64,000 nucleotides of DNA from Micromonospora sp. R77 (GCF_022747945.1 NZ_JALDST010000001.1:4960001-5024000); one strand, 5' to 3'; shown: positions 33,803 to 42,587, numbered from the stretch's first letter. Notes: a model not told the origin generated them from the sequence alone. A program made the numbers and translations.

Positions 33803-34861
33803 ATGGCAGTCACCACGCGGACGTTGGGCCGCAGCGGTATCGAGGTCAGCGCGCTCGGCATGGGCTGCTGGGCGATCGGTGGTCCGTGGGCCGAGGCCGG
33901 CCGCCCGCTCGGCTGGGGCGCGGTGGACGACGACGAGTCGGTCCGCGCGGTACGCCGGGCGCTGGAGCTCGGGGTGACCTTCTTCGACACCGCCGACACG
34001 TACGGTGCGGGGCACGGCGAGCGGATCCTCGGCCGGGCGCTGGCCGGCCGCCGCGACGAGGCGGTGATCGCCACCAAGTGGGGCTACACCTTCGACGAGG
34101 CCACCCGGGAGGCGACCGGGGAGGACGCCTCCCCGGCGTACCTGCGCCGGGCGGTGACCGACTCGCTGCGCCGGCTGGGCACCGACCGGATCGACCTCTA
34201 TCAGCTGCACCTGGGTGACCTGCCGGTGCCCCGGGTCGAGGCGCTGGTGGGCACCCTCGAGGAGTTGGTCGCCGACGGCCTGGTCCGGGCGTACGGCTGG
34301 AGCACCGACCGGGCCGACCGGGCTGCCGCCTTCGGCCAGCTCGCCCCCGGCGCCAGCGTGGTGCAGCACGGCCTGTCCGTGCTGCGGGACGCGCCGGCGA
34401 TGCTGGCGGTCTGCGACAAGCTCGACCTGGCCAGCGTGGCCCGTGGTCCGCTCGGGATGGGCCTGCTGACCGGCAAGTACGGCACCGACTCCACGCTGCC
34501 CCGGGACGACATCCGGGGGACCGCGTCGACCTGGCTGGAGTGGTTCCGCAGCGGCCGGCCCGCCCCGGAGTGGCTGCGCCGGGTGGCCGCCGTGCGGGGT
34601 GCGCTCACCGCCGACGGCCGGACCCTCGCCCAGGGTGCGCTCGGCTGGATCTGGGCGCGCAGCGAGCGCGCCGTGCCGATCCCCGGCGCCCGTACGGTCG
34701 CCCAGGTCGAGGAGAACGCCGCCGCCCTGCGCCGGGGTCCGCTCGCCCCCGACCACTTCGCCGAGGTGGAACGCCAACTGGCGGCCCTGCGCAGCGCCGC
34801 CCTCCGCGACGCCGACCGCCCCCACTGGCCCATGCCCCCCGTCCCCACCGCCCGCCCCTGA
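33803..34861 (+). CDS. Aldo/keto reductase
   Basis: A 352-residue AKR with catalytic elements FDTADTYGAG, VIATKWGYT and LYQLHLGD, plus the cofactor-binding ending VPIPGARTVAQ. It is similar in type to, but distinct in sequence from, the reductase at 21.6-22.5 kb. CAGGAT six bases before the ATG suggests a leaderless promoter. The substrate is unknown. The last ~60 bases are almost purely C-rich on this strand, ending at a long palindrome. Confidence 0.88.
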   Translation: MAVTTRTLGRSGIEVSALGMGCWAIGGPWAEAGRPLGWGAVDDDESVRAVRRALELGVTFFDTADTYGAGHGERILGRALAGRRDEAVIATKWGYTFDEATREATGEDASPAYLRRAVTDSLRRLGTDRIDLYQLHLGDLPVPRVEALVGTLEELVADGLVRAYGWSTDRADRAAAFGQLAPGASVVQHGLSVLRDAPAMLAVCDKLDLASVARGPLGMGLLTGKYGTDSTLPRDDIRGTASTWLEWFRSGRPAPEWLRRVAAVRGALTADGRTLAQGALGWIWARSERAVPIPGARTVAQVEENAAALRRGPLAPDHFAEVERQLAALRSAALRDADRPHWPMPPVPTARP

Positions 34862-34883
34862 CCGCCCCCACCCCCCGCCCCAG

Positions 34884-34946
34884 CGCAAATTCACGGAAAC
34901 AGTGGTCATTCCGCTTCGGGAAGCCACTCTTTCTGTGAATTTTGCC
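34884..34946. repeat. AT-containing imperfect palindrome between convergent genes
   Basis: Arms of ~28 bases (from GCAAATTCACGGAAACAGTG to GAAAGCCACTC-like sequence ending TGAATTTTGC) surround a GCTTCG loop, with several mismatches. It is far less GC-rich than its surroundings. It could be a bidirectional terminator or a remnant of a small mobile element. Confidence 0.6.
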
Positions 34947-34957
34947 GCCGCCTGGGC

Positions 34958-34972
34958 GGGTGGGTGGGTGGG
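34958..34972 (+). other. G-quadruplex motif
   Basis: Four GGG runs are separated by single T bases (GGGTGGGTGGGTGGG), the most stable class of parallel G-quadruplex sequence. It lies in the short gap downstream of the convergent reductase and EF-G-like genes. Confidence 0.6.
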
Positions 34973-35003
34973 TGGTGCGGAGGGGGAGGAGGTGGGGCGG
35001 GGG

Positions 35004-37166
35004 TCAGGTGCGGGTGGTGTGTTCCTTGCGGGCCTGGTCGGCGAGGTGGGTGGGCATCGGGTCGTAGCGGGCGAACTCGCGGCGGAAGGTGCCGGTGCCG
35101 GCGGTCATCGAGCGCAGCTCGACGGCGTAGCGGAGCAGCTCGGTGGCGGGCACCTCGGCCCGGACCAGGGTGCGGCCCTCCGCGTCCGGGTCGGGTTCGG
35201 TGCCGAGCACCCGGCCGCGCCGGCCGGAGAGGTCGCCCATCACCGCGCCGACCGCCGAGTCGGGCACCCGCACGGTCACCTCGTCGACCGGCTCCAGCAG
35301 GGTCGGCTGCCCCTTCTCGGCGGCGTCGCGCAGGGCGAGCGCCCCGGCGGTCTGGAAGGCCGCGTCGGAGGAGTCCACGCTGTGCGCCTTGCCGTCGAAG
35401 AGGGTCACCCGCAGGTCCACCACCGGGAAGCCGGCGACCAGACCGCGTTCCAGCTGTGCCCGGACGCCCTTCTCCACCGACGGGATGTAGTTGTGCGGGA
35501 CGGCGCCGCCGACGACCTTGTCGACGAACTCGAAGCCGGCCCCGCGCGGCAGCGGCTCGACCTCGATGTCGCAGACGGCGTACTGGCCGTGGCCGCCGGA
35601 CTGCTTGACGTGCCGGCCGTGCCCCTTGGCGGCGGTGGTCAGCGTCTCGCGCAGCGCCACCCGTACCGGCTCGGTCTCCAGCTCGACCCCGCCGGCCCGC
35701 AGCCGGTCCAGCACCACGTCGGCGTGCGCCTCGCCCATGCACCAGAGCACCAGCTGGTGGGTCTCGGGGTTGCGTTCCAGCCGCAGCGTCGGGTCACCGG
35801 CGACCAGCCGGCCCAGGTTCCGGGCGAGCGCGTCCTCGTCGGCCCGGCTGTGTGCCACGATGGCCACCGGCAGCAGCGGCTCGGGCATCTCCCACGGGGC
35901 GATGAGCAGCGGCTCCTCCTTGGCGGAGATGGTGTCGCCGGTCTCCGCGCTGCCCGACTTGGTGATCGCGCACAGGTCACCCGCCACGCAGGCGGTCACC
36001 TCGCGCAGGGTCGCGCCGAGCGGCGTGTAGAGGTGCCCGACCCGCTCGTCGGCGTCGTGGTCGGGGTGCCCGCGCTCGGCCATGCCGTGCCCGGAGACGT
36101 GGATGACCTGGTCGGGGCGGAGCGTGCCGGAGAAGACCCGGACCAGGGAGACCCGACCGACGTGCCGGTCGACGGTGGTCTTGACCACCTCGGCCACCAG
36201 CGGGCCGGTCGGGTCGCAGTGCAACGGCGGCCGGGGCGAGCCGTCCACCCCGGTGATCTCGGGCAGCTCGTGCTCCAGCGGGGAGGGGAACGCCGACACC
36301 AGTCCGTCCAGCAGCACGTCCAGGCCGACGCCGGTCTCCGCGCAGACCGGCACCACCGGATAGAAGTGGCCCCGGGCGACCGCCTTCTCCAGGTCGGTGA
36401 TCAGCACCTCGGTGTCGATCTCCTCGCCGCCGAGGTAGCGGTCCATCAGGGTCTCGTCCTCGCTCTCGGCGATGACCCCCTCGATCAGCTCGTTGCGGGC
36501 CTCCAGGATGGCCGGCAGGTGCTCCGGGTCGGGTTCCCGGATCTCGGCGGGCAGCCCGGTGGAATAGTCGAAGACCCGCCGGGTGATCAGACCCATCAGC
36601 CCGGCGACGGACTCGCCGTCGTCGCCGAGCATCGGCAGGTAGAGCGGCAGCACGTTGTCGCCGAAGACCCGCTGGCAGAGCGCCACCGACTCGTCGAAGT
36701 CGGCGCGCGGGTGGTCGAGCCGGGTCACCGCGACGGCGCGCGGCATGTCGACGGCGGCGCACTCCTCCCACAGGGCGGCGGTGGCGGCGTCCATCCCGTC
36801 GACCGCCGACACCACGAAGAGCGCGGCGTCGGCGGCGCGCAGGCCGGCGCGCAGCTCGCCGACGAAGTCGCCGTAACCGGGGGTGTCCAGGAGGTTGACC
36901 TTGACGTCGGCGTGCAGCAGCGGGGCACAGGCCAGGCTCACCGAGCGCTGCTGGCGGACCGCCGCCGGATCGTGGTCGCAGACCGTGGTGCCGTCGGTGA
37001 CGGAGCCGGCCCGGCCGATCGTGCCGCTGGCCGCGAGCAGCGCCTCGACCAGGGTGGTCTTGCCGGCCCCGGAGTGCCCCACGAGCACCACGTTGCGGAC
37101 CCTGTCGGGTGCGGTCACCACCGGCGCGCCGCCGGTGACACCCTTCTCCTGATTTTTCTGCGCCAT
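35004..37166 (-). CDS. Elongation factor G-like protein (EF-G2)
   Basis: The 720-residue protein has the five-domain EF-G layout: P-loop GHSGAGKTT, G3 DTPGYGDF, then EF-G domains through to the C-terminal RSMTAGTGTFRREFARYDP. Two guanine-nucleotide signatures are altered. The G4 motif reads TRLD rather than NKxD, and the switch I segment lacks the usual RGITI. This matches the actinobacterial EF-G2 group, which is not the main translocase; mycobacterial EF-G2 is reported not to replace EF-G. GGAGGTG precedes the ATG at 37166. Confidence 0.9.
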   Translation of the reverse strand: MAQKNQEKGVTGGAPVVTAPDRVRNVVLVGHSGAGKTTLVEALLAASGTIGRAGSVTDGTTVCDHDPAAVRQQRSVSLACAPLLHADVKVNLLDTPGYGDFVGELRAGLRAADAALFVVSAVDGMDAATAALWEECAAVDMPRAVAVTRLDHPRADFDESVALCQRVFGDNVLPLYLPMLGDDGESVAGLMGLITRRVFDYSTGLPAEIREPDPEHLPAILEARNELIEGVIAESEDETLMDRYLGGEEIDTEVLITDLEKAVARGHFYPVVPVCAETGVGLDVLLDGLVSAFPSPLEHELPEITGVDGSPRPPLHCDPTGPLVAEVVKTTVDRHVGRVSLVRVFSGTLRPDQVIHVSGHGMAERGHPDHDADERVGHLYTPLGATLREVTACVAGDLCAITKSGSAETGDTISAKEEPLLIAPWEMPEPLLPVAIVAHSRADEDALARNLGRLVAGDPTLRLERNPETHQLVLWCMGEAHADVVLDRLRAGGVELETEPVRVALRETLTTAAKGHGRHVKQSGGHGQYAVCDIEVEPLPRGAGFEFVDKVVGGAVPHNYIPSVEKGVRAQLERGLVAGFPVVDLRVTLFDGKAHSVDSSDAAFQTAGALALRDAAEKGQPTLLEPVDEVTVRVPDSAVGAVMGDLSGRRGRVLGTEPDPDAEGRTLVRAEVPATELLRYAVELRSMTAGTGTFRREFARYDPMPTHLADQARKEHTTRT

Positions 37167-37415
37167 CGCGGCGCACCTCCCTCAGCCGGTGGTGGTGGAC
37201 CGCCGCACGCGACGGGGAAGCGGGCCCGGGCGGGTGCCGCGGCGATATCCTCCGGTGGTCTCGGCGACCACGGATCTCGGACGGGTGATCCGGTGAAGTG
37301 GCTCACCTCCCACCCCGATCTCACACCCGTTGCCCACCGGCGCACAAGCCTGTCGGACGGCTCGCCGCCACCGGCCGTACCGCCCTGGACGGGCGGCCGA
37401 TATCGTGGGACCGCC
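37167..37415. promoter_or_regulatory. Divergent intergenic region, EF-G-like / pgsA
   Basis: This 249-base gap holds the EF-G-like ribosome-binding site at its left edge. A small hairpin (CCGTGGTC / CGACCACGG type) lies near 37252-37272, and TATCGT sits nine bases before the pgsA ATG. No gene was seen. Confidence 0.35.
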
Positions 37416-38036
37416 ATGGCGAAGATCTTCCAAGTGACGGCCCGCGCGGGGATGACCCGCGTCGTGGAGCCGGTCGCGCGCGGACTGCTCCGCGCGGGTG
37501 TGTCCCCCAACGCGGTCACCGTGACCGGCACCGTCGGCGTGCTCGTCGGCGCCCTCGGCTTCGGCGCCCGCGGCCAACTGGTCGCCGGGGCGCTGATCGT
37601 CACGTTCTTCGCGCTGACCGACCTGCTCGACGGGACGATGGCCCGGATGAGCGGCGGGTCGACGCGGTTCGGCGCGTTCCTCGACTCGAGCATGGACCGG
37701 ATCGCCGACAGCGCGGTGTTCGGCGCGGTCGCGTACTGGCTGGCCACCGAGGGCGACCACGCCGGGACGGCCGCCGCGCTGATCTGCCTGGCCGCCGGTG
37801 GGCTGGTCTCCTACGTCAAGGCCCGCGCCGAGGGTCTCGGGATGACCTGCAACGTCGGTATCGCCGAGCGGACCGAGCGGCTGCTCATCGTCGGGGTGGG
37901 CGGCCTGCTCACCGGTCTCGGGGTGCCGCTGGCGCTGGAGATCGCGCTCTGGCTGCTCGCCGCCGTCTCGATCTTCACGGTCGGGCAGCGGATGGCCCAC
38001 GTGTACCGGCAGGCCCAGCTGGTCGGCCGGGAGTGA
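37416..38036 (+). CDS. pgsA: Phosphatidylinositol phosphate synthase (CDP-alcohol phosphotransferase)
   Basis: A 206-residue integral membrane enzyme. The CDP-alcohol signature reads DLLDGTMARMSGGSTRFGAF followed by LDSSMDR, containing all four metal-binding aspartates. Actinobacterial members join CDP-diacylglycerol and inositol 1-phosphate, the first step to phosphatidylinositol mannosides. About five to six membrane helices are visible. The stop overlaps the GTG of the acyltransferase, and pimA follows, so lipid and mannosyl steps are clustered. Confidence 0.93.
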   Translation: MAKIFQVTARAGMTRVVEPVARGLLRAGVSPNAVTVTGTVGVLVGALGFGARGQLVAGALIVTFFALTDLLDGTMARMSGGSTRFGAFLDSSMDRIADSAVFGAVAYWLATEGDHAGTAAALICLAAGGLVSYVKARAEGLGMTCNVGIAERTERLLIVGVGGLLTGLGVPLALEIALWLLAAVSIFTVGQRMAHVYRQAQLVGRE

Positions 38037-38965
38037 ACCTCACCGAACTCGGCTACGTCGCCGGCTGGCGCCTGGTCCGCGCGCTGCCCCGGCCCGTGGT
38101 GGCCGCGGCCTTCCGGGCGGGCGCCGACCGCGCCGCCCGGCGCCCCGGCGGGGGTACGGCCCGACTGCGCGCCAACCTGCGCCGGGTGGTCGGCCCGGAC
38201 CTGCCCGAGGCCGAACTCGACGACCTGGTCCGGCGCGGCCTGCGCTCGTACGCCCGGTACTGGATGGAGGCGTTCCGGCTGCCCGCGCTGAGCCGCCGGC
38301 AGATCCTCGACGGGTTCCGCCTCGACGGGATGGAACTGCTCGCCGACGACGTGGCCGCCGGTCGGGGCGCGGTGGTGGCGCTGCCGCACGCCGGTAACTG
38401 GGACGCCGCGGGCGCCTGGGTGGCCGCCACCGGCTGGCCGATCACCACGGTCGCCGAGCGGCTCAAGCCGGAGGGCCTCTACGAGCGGTTCCTCGCCTTC
38501 CGGCAGGGCCTCGGGATGGAGATCCTGCCCACCCACGGCGGCGACCGGCCGGCCTTCGACGTGCTGGTGGACCGGCTGCGGGCGGGCGCGGTGGTGCCGC
38601 TGCTGGCCGACCGGGACCTCTCCGCCCGGGGCATCGAGGTGGACTTCTTCGGTGGCCGGACCCGGATGCCGGCCGGGCCGGCCCTGCTGGCCATCCGCAC
38701 CGGGGCGCCGCTCTACGTCGCCTCCCTGTGGTACGAGCCGGACACCGCCCGCGCCGCCATCGAGGGCCCGCTGGAGCTGCCCGACCCGGCCAGCGGGCCG
38801 CTGGACCAGCGGGTCCGGGTGCTGACCCAGCGGATTGCCGACGGTCTGGCGGCGGGCATCGCCCGGCATCCGGAAGACTGGCACATGTTGCAGCGGATGT
38901 GGCTGGACCAGCGCACGACGACCGACGGTGGGACGCCGTCGCCGGCCGCCACCGGAACCAACTGA
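38033..38965 (+). CDS. patA: Phosphatidylinositol mannoside acyltransferase
   Basis: The 310-residue protein belongs to the LpxL/HtrB-like acyltransferases, with the catalytic HAGNWD (H-x4-D) and the downstream RDLSARGIEVDFFGG segment. In mycobacteria the orthologue between pgsA and pimA transfers palmitate to the mannose of PIM. GTG 38033 overlaps the pgsA stop (GTGA). It would act at the inner face of the membrane. Confidence 0.9.
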   Translation: MNLTELGYVAGWRLVRALPRPVVAAAFRAGADRAARRPGGGTARLRANLRRVVGPDLPEAELDDLVRRGLRSYARYWMEAFRLPALSRRQILDGFRLDGMELLADDVAAGRGAVVALPHAGNWDAAGAWVAATGWPITTVAERLKPEGLYERFLAFRQGLGMEILPTHGGDRPAFDVLVDRLRAGAVVPLLADRDLSARGIEVDFFGGRTRMPAGPALLAIRTGAPLYVASLWYEPDTARAAIEGPLELPDPASGPLDQRVRVLTQRIADGLAAGIARHPEDWHMLQRMWLDQRTTTDGGTPSPAATGTN

Positions 38966-38976
38966 GGCGGGCTGTG

Positions 38977-39090
38977 GTGGGCGCGAGGAGTGCAGCGCAG
39001 CGGAGCTCCGCAGTCGCGAGCGAGGGGCACGCTGCGGTGAGCGCGTGCAGCGCAGCGCAGCGGAGCCCCGTAGTCGCGAGCGAGGGGTAC
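38977..39090. repeat. 60-bp-period tandem repeat upstream of pimA
   Basis: Two 54-base units at 38977-39030 and 39037-39090 share most bases, including GCAGCGCAGCGGAGC and AGTCGCGAGCGAGGGG. A six-base spacer separates them. The second unit ends four bases before the pimA GTG, so its GAGGGG acts as the ribosome-binding site. The sequence style (GCGAGCGAGG) suggests a dispersed intergenic repeat. Confidence 0.75.
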
Positions 39091-39094
39091 TGAC

Positions 39095-40255
39095 GTGCGG
39101 ATCGGCATCGTGTGTCCGTACTCCTTCGACGTGCCGGGTGGGGTGCAGAACCACGTCACTGACCTGGCCGAGGCGTTGCTCGGGCTGGGCCACGAGGTGA
39201 GCGTGCTCGCCCCCGCCGACGAGGAGTCGACGCTCCCGCCGTACGTGGTGTCGGCGGGGCGGGCGGTGCCGCTGCCGTACAACGGCTCGGTGGCCCGGAT
39301 CGCGTTCGGGCCGGTCTCCACCGCCCGGGTGCGGCGGTGGATCGTCCGGGGCGACTTCGACGTGCTGCACGTGCACGAGCCGTTGACGCCCAGCCTGTCG
39401 ATGCTCGCCGTGCTCTGCTCGCGGGGTCCGGTGGTGGCGACCTTCCACACCGCGATGACCCGGTCCCGGGTGCTGTCGGCCGCGCAGGGGCTGCTGCAGA
39501 TCCTGCTGGAGCGGATCACCGCCCGGATCGCGGTCAGCGCGCTGGCCCGCAAGGTGCAGGTCGAGCACATGGACGGCGGGGCGGTGGAGATCCCGAACGG
39601 GGTGACCGTGGCGAAGTTCGCCGGGGTGGCGCCGCTGCCCGACTGGCCGGGGGAGTGCGGGCCGGGCGTCGGCGGCACCCTCGGCTTCCTGGGCCGGTTC
39701 ACCGAGCCGCGCAAGGGCTTCCCGATCCTGCGGGACGCGTTCGTCGCGCTCGCCCCGCACCGGCCGGGCCTGCGGCTGCTGGTCGCCGGCCCCGGCGACC
39801 GGGACGACCTGTACGACCGGTTCCCGGCCGAACTGCGGGACCGGGTCACCTTCCTCGGCCTGGTCTCCGAGGCGGACAAGGCGCGCATGCTGCGCAGCGC
39901 GCACCTCTATGTGGCACCGAACACCGGCGGCGAGTCCTTCGGGATGATCCTCACCGAGGCGCTCGCCGCCGGCACCACCGTGGTGGCGAGCGACCTCGAC
40001 GCGTTCCGCCGGGTGCTCGACGGGGGACGGGCCGGCCGGCTCTTCCCGACCGGGGACCCGGTCGCGCTGGGCGCCGTGCTGACCGAGTTGCTCGACGACG
40101 CCGACCAGCGGGCCGCGCTGACCGCCTGCGGCGACCAGGTGGTGGCGAATTTCGACTGGCCCGTGGTGGCCCGGCGGGTCGTGGAGGTGTACGCAGCGGC
40201 GATCGAGGCCACCGACGGCCGGGTCATCGACCAGGAATGGGTGGGGCTGGGCTGA
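39095..40255 (+). CDS. pimA: Phosphatidylinositol alpha-mannosyltransferase
   Basis: A 386-residue GT4 enzyme. The N-terminus RIGIVCPYSFDVPGGVQNHV is nearly diagnostic of PimA. VLHVHEPLTPSLSM and the donor site GGESFGMILTEALAAG are present. It transfers mannose from GDP-mannose to the inositol of phosphatidylinositol on the cytoplasmic membrane face. The start is GTG 39095, with GAGGGG supplied by the adjacent tandem repeat. Confidence 0.94.
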   Translation: MRIGIVCPYSFDVPGGVQNHVTDLAEALLGLGHEVSVLAPADEESTLPPYVVSAGRAVPLPYNGSVARIAFGPVSTARVRRWIVRGDFDVLHVHEPLTPSLSMLAVLCSRGPVVATFHTAMTRSRVLSAAQGLLQILLERITARIAVSALARKVQVEHMDGGAVEIPNGVTVAKFAGVAPLPDWPGECGPGVGGTLGFLGRFTEPRKGFPILRDAFVALAPHRPGLRLLVAGPGDRDDLYDRFPAELRDRVTFLGLVSEADKARMLRSAHLYVAPNTGGESFGMILTEALAAGTTVVASDLDAFRRVLDGGRAGRLFPTGDPVALGAVLTELLDDADQRAALTACGDQVVANFDWPVVARRVVEVYAAAIEATDGRVIDQEWVGLG

Positions 40256-40330
40256 GCGCCCGGGGCGGATGGGACCGCGGTGACGGGTGCGTCCCGCGGC
40301 GGGTGTGACCGGGCGGGAACGGAGCAGCAC

Positions 40331-40336
40331 TACGAT
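40331..40336 (+). promoter_or_regulatory. Probable leaderless -10 box
   Basis: TACGAT lies seven bases before ATG 40344, supporting that start over ATG 40335, which overlaps the box. Confidence 0.4.
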
Positions 40337-40343
40337 GCCGGGC

Positions 40344-40838
40344 ATGTGGTGGGTGGTGGTCGCGATCGTGGTCGTCGGGCTCGTCTCGACGTACCTGATC
40401 TGGACGGCCGGCCGGGTCCAGCGGCTGCAGGCCCGGGCGGAGGCGGCGGCCCGGGCGCTCGACGCGCACCTGCTGCGCCGTGCGGCGGCCGCCGCGGTCC
40501 TGGCCGAGCAGCGGTTCGGCGTCGAGCTGTACGCGGCGGCGCGGGTCGCGCTGGACGCCGAGCCGCAGGAGCGCGAGGTGGCCGAGAACGACCTGACCCG
40601 GCAGCTGCGGGCGGTGGTGCTGGACCCGGCCGACCCGGTCTGTGAGGCGGTGATCGCGGCCAGCCGGCGGCTCGCCCTGGCCCGGCAGGTGCACACCGAT
40701 CTGGTCCGGGACGCCCGCTCGGCGCGCAGCCGCCCGCTGGTGCGGCTGTTGCGGATGGGGCGCGGACGCGAGTGGCCGCGCTATTTCGACATCGACGACC
40801 CCACGCTGGCCGTGCCGGCCGACGTCCCCACCGGCTGA
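40344..40838 (+). CDS. Membrane-anchored helical protein of unknown function
   Basis: About 164 residues. One N-terminal membrane helix (WWVVVAIVVVGLVSTYLIW) is followed by long alanine/arginine-rich helices (RVQRLQARAEAAARALDAHL, AVIAASRRLALARQVHTDLV), somewhat LemA-like. The position right after pimA is conserved in actinobacteria for small membrane or Nudix proteins, but no Nudix box is present here. ATG 40335 is an alternative start giving three more residues. Confidence 0.75.
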   Translation: MWWVVVAIVVVGLVSTYLIWTAGRVQRLQARAEAAARALDAHLLRRAAAAAVLAEQRFGVELYAAARVALDAEPQEREVAENDLTRQLRAVVLDPADPVCEAVIAASRRLALARQVHTDLVRDARSARSRPLVRLLRMGRGREWPRYFDIDDPTLAVPADVPTG

Positions 40839-40986
40839 CCGTCGGCCGCCGCCGGCCCGGCGGAGCGGCCGTGACCCGGGCCACAGAGCAGGCCACCCGG
40901 GGTCTGATTGGCTGTCGGAGCGGCGTTGCGCCCGTCGTAGCATTTTTCCCGCAGCCACCCGCAGCCCGTCCAAGGAGCGATGACCC

Positions 40987-41904
40987 GTGCCCGAATCCAC
41001 CTCCCCGAACTCCGACGCCACGCCCGTGATCGGCACCGCCCGCGTCAAGCGGGGCATGGCCGAGATGCTCAAGGGCGGCGTGATCATGGACGTGGTCACC
41101 CCCGAGCAGGCGAAGATCGCCGAGGACGCCGGCGCGGTCGCCGTCATGGCGCTGGAGCGGGTGCCCGCCGACATCCGCGCCCAGGGCGGGGTGTCCCGGA
41201 TGAGCGACCCCGACATGATCGACGGCATCATCGAGGCGGTCTCCATCCCGGTGATGGCCAAGGCCCGGATCGGCCACTTCGTCGAGGCGCAGGTCCTCCA
41301 GTCGCTCGGCGTGGACTACGTCGACGAGTCCGAGGTGCTGACCCCGGCCGACTACGCCAACCACATCGACAAGTGGCAGTTCACCGTCCCCTTCGTCTGC
41401 GGCGCGACCAACCTGGGTGAGGCGTTGCGCCGGATCACCGAGGGCGCGGCCATGATCCGCTCCAAGGGCGAGGCCGGCACCGGTGACGTCTCCAACGCCA
41501 CCATGCACATGCGGAAGATCCGGCAGGAGATCGCCCGGCTGGCCTCGCTGCCGGCCGACGAGCTCTTCGTCGCCGCGAAGGAGCTCCAGGCGCCGTACGA
41601 GCTGGTCAAGGAGGTCGCCGAGACCGGCAAGCTGCCGGTGGTGCTCTTCACCGCCGGTGGCATCGCCACCCCGGCCGATGCGGCGATGATGATGCAGCTC
41701 GGCGCCGAGGGCGTCTTCGTCGGCTCCGGCATCTTCAAGTCCGGCAACCCGGCCCAGCGCGCCGCCGCGATCGTCAAGGCCACCACCTTCCACGACGACC
41801 CGGACGTGCTGGCGAAGGTCTCCCGTGGCCTGGGCGAGGCGATGGTCGGCATCAACGTCGACGAGATCCCCCAGCCCCACCGTCTGGCCGAGCGCGGCTG
41901 GTGA
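40987..41904 (+). CDS. pdxS: Pyridoxal 5'-phosphate synthase subunit PdxS
   Basis: A 305-residue (beta/alpha)8 enzyme, extremely conserved: [35 protein letters not shown], the ribose-5-phosphate lysine in [10 protein letters not shown] and the second lysine in RSKGEAGTG. It condenses ribose 5-phosphate, glyceraldehyde 3-phosphate and ammonia from PdxT to PLP. GTG 40987 has AAGGAG nine bases upstream; the ATG at 40980 is out of frame. The repeat element begins right after the stop. Confidence 0.98.
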   Translation: MPESTSPNSDATPVIGTARVKRGMAEMLKGGVIMDVVTPEQAKIAEDAGAVAVMALERVPADIRAQGGVSRMSDPDMIDGIIEAVSIPVMAKARIGHFVEAQVLQSLGVDYVDESEVLTPADYANHIDKWQFTVPFVCGATNLGEALRRITEGAAMIRSKGEAGTGDVSNATMHMRKIRQEIARLASLPADELFVAAKELQAPYELVKEVAETGKLPVVLFTAGGIATPADAAMMMQLGAEGVFVGSGIFKSGNPAQRAAAIVKATTFHDDPDVLAKVSRGLGEAMVGINVDEIPQPHRLAERGW

Positions 41905-41961
41905 CGTGAAAGGAGGGGCCCCTTCTTAACGCCTCAGGTATAGAAGGGGCCTCTTCTCACC
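41905..41961. repeat. Dispersed palindromic element, copy 3
   Basis: GTGAAAGGAGGGGCCCCTT, the loop CTTAACGCCTCAGGTATAG and AAGGGGCCTCTTCTCAC follow the pdxS stop directly. The element occupies most of the 77-base pdxS-pdxT gap, so it may attenuate or process the shared transcript. Confidence 0.78.
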
Positions 41962-41981
41962 CCGCACGAGAGGAGTGGCGA

Positions 41982-42587
41982 GTGACGACACCCGTCATCG
42001 GTGTGCTCGCCCTGCAGGGCGACGTCCGCGAGCACGTGGCCGCCCTGGCCGGCGCCGGCGCGGACGCCCGCCCGGTCCGCCGCCCGGTCGAGCTGGACGC
42101 CGTCGACGGCCTGGTCATTCCCGGGGGCGAGTCCACCACGATCAGCAAGCTCGCCGACATCTTCGAGATGCGGGAGCCGATCGACAAGCGGATCGCCGCC
42201 GGCATGCCCGTCTACGGCTCCTGCGCCGGCATGATCATGCTGGCCGACGAGGTGCTCGACGGCCGTCCGGACCAGCGCGGCTTCGCCGGCATCGGGATGA
42301 CCGTCCGGCGCAACGCGTTCGGGCGGCAGGTCGACTCGTTCGAGGCCCCGGTGGAGATCACCGGCGTCGAGGGCGAGCCGTTCCACGCCGTCTTCATCCG
42401 CGCCCCCTGGGTCGAGCGGGTGGGGCCGGGTGTCGAGGTGCTGGGTCGGGTCACCGACGGACCCGCCACCGACCGGATCGTCGCGGTCCGGCAGGGCAAC
42501 CTGCTGGCCACCTCGTTCCACCCGGAACTCACCGGCGACCTGCGGCTGCACCGGCTCTTCGTGGACCTGGTGCGGGCCGCGTCCTGA
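41982..42587 (+). CDS. pdxT: Pyridoxal 5'-phosphate synthase glutaminase subunit PdxT
   Basis: A 201-residue class I glutaminase with [21 protein letters not shown], the nucleophilic cysteine in [11 protein letters not shown], and the His-Glu pair in SFHPEL. It delivers ammonia to PdxS. GTG 41982 follows AGAGGAG. Separated from pdxS by the palindromic element. Confidence 0.97.
   Translation: MTTPVIGVLALQGDVREHVAALAGAGADARPVRRPVELDAVDGLVIPGGESTTISKLADIFEMREPIDKRIAAGMPVYGSCAGMIMLADEVLDGRPDQRGFAGIGMTVRRNAFGRQVDSFEAPVEITGVEGEPFHAVFIRAPWVERVGPGVEVLGRVTDGPATDRIVAVRQGNLLATSFHPELTGDLRLHRLFVDLVRAAS

Noticed and set aside
34599..38036. Very long open frame of 1145 codons on the + strand
   Set aside because: Its first ~940 codons are antisense to the well-supported EF-G-like gene; only the last 206 codons (pgsA) are real. 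GC-rich codon use creates such open antisense frames.
38977..39090. Possible CRISPR or satellite array
   Set aside because: Only two units, a six-base spacer, and no cas genes.
37811..40696. 961-codon minus-strand frame
   Set aside because: It lies opposite pgsA, patA and pimA, which have clear family motifs; the translation is low-complexity His/Arg/Gly-rich.
40980..41420. Gene starting at ATG 40980
   Set aside because: It is out of frame with pdxS, which is fully conserved from GTG 40987 and has AAGGAG at proper spacing.
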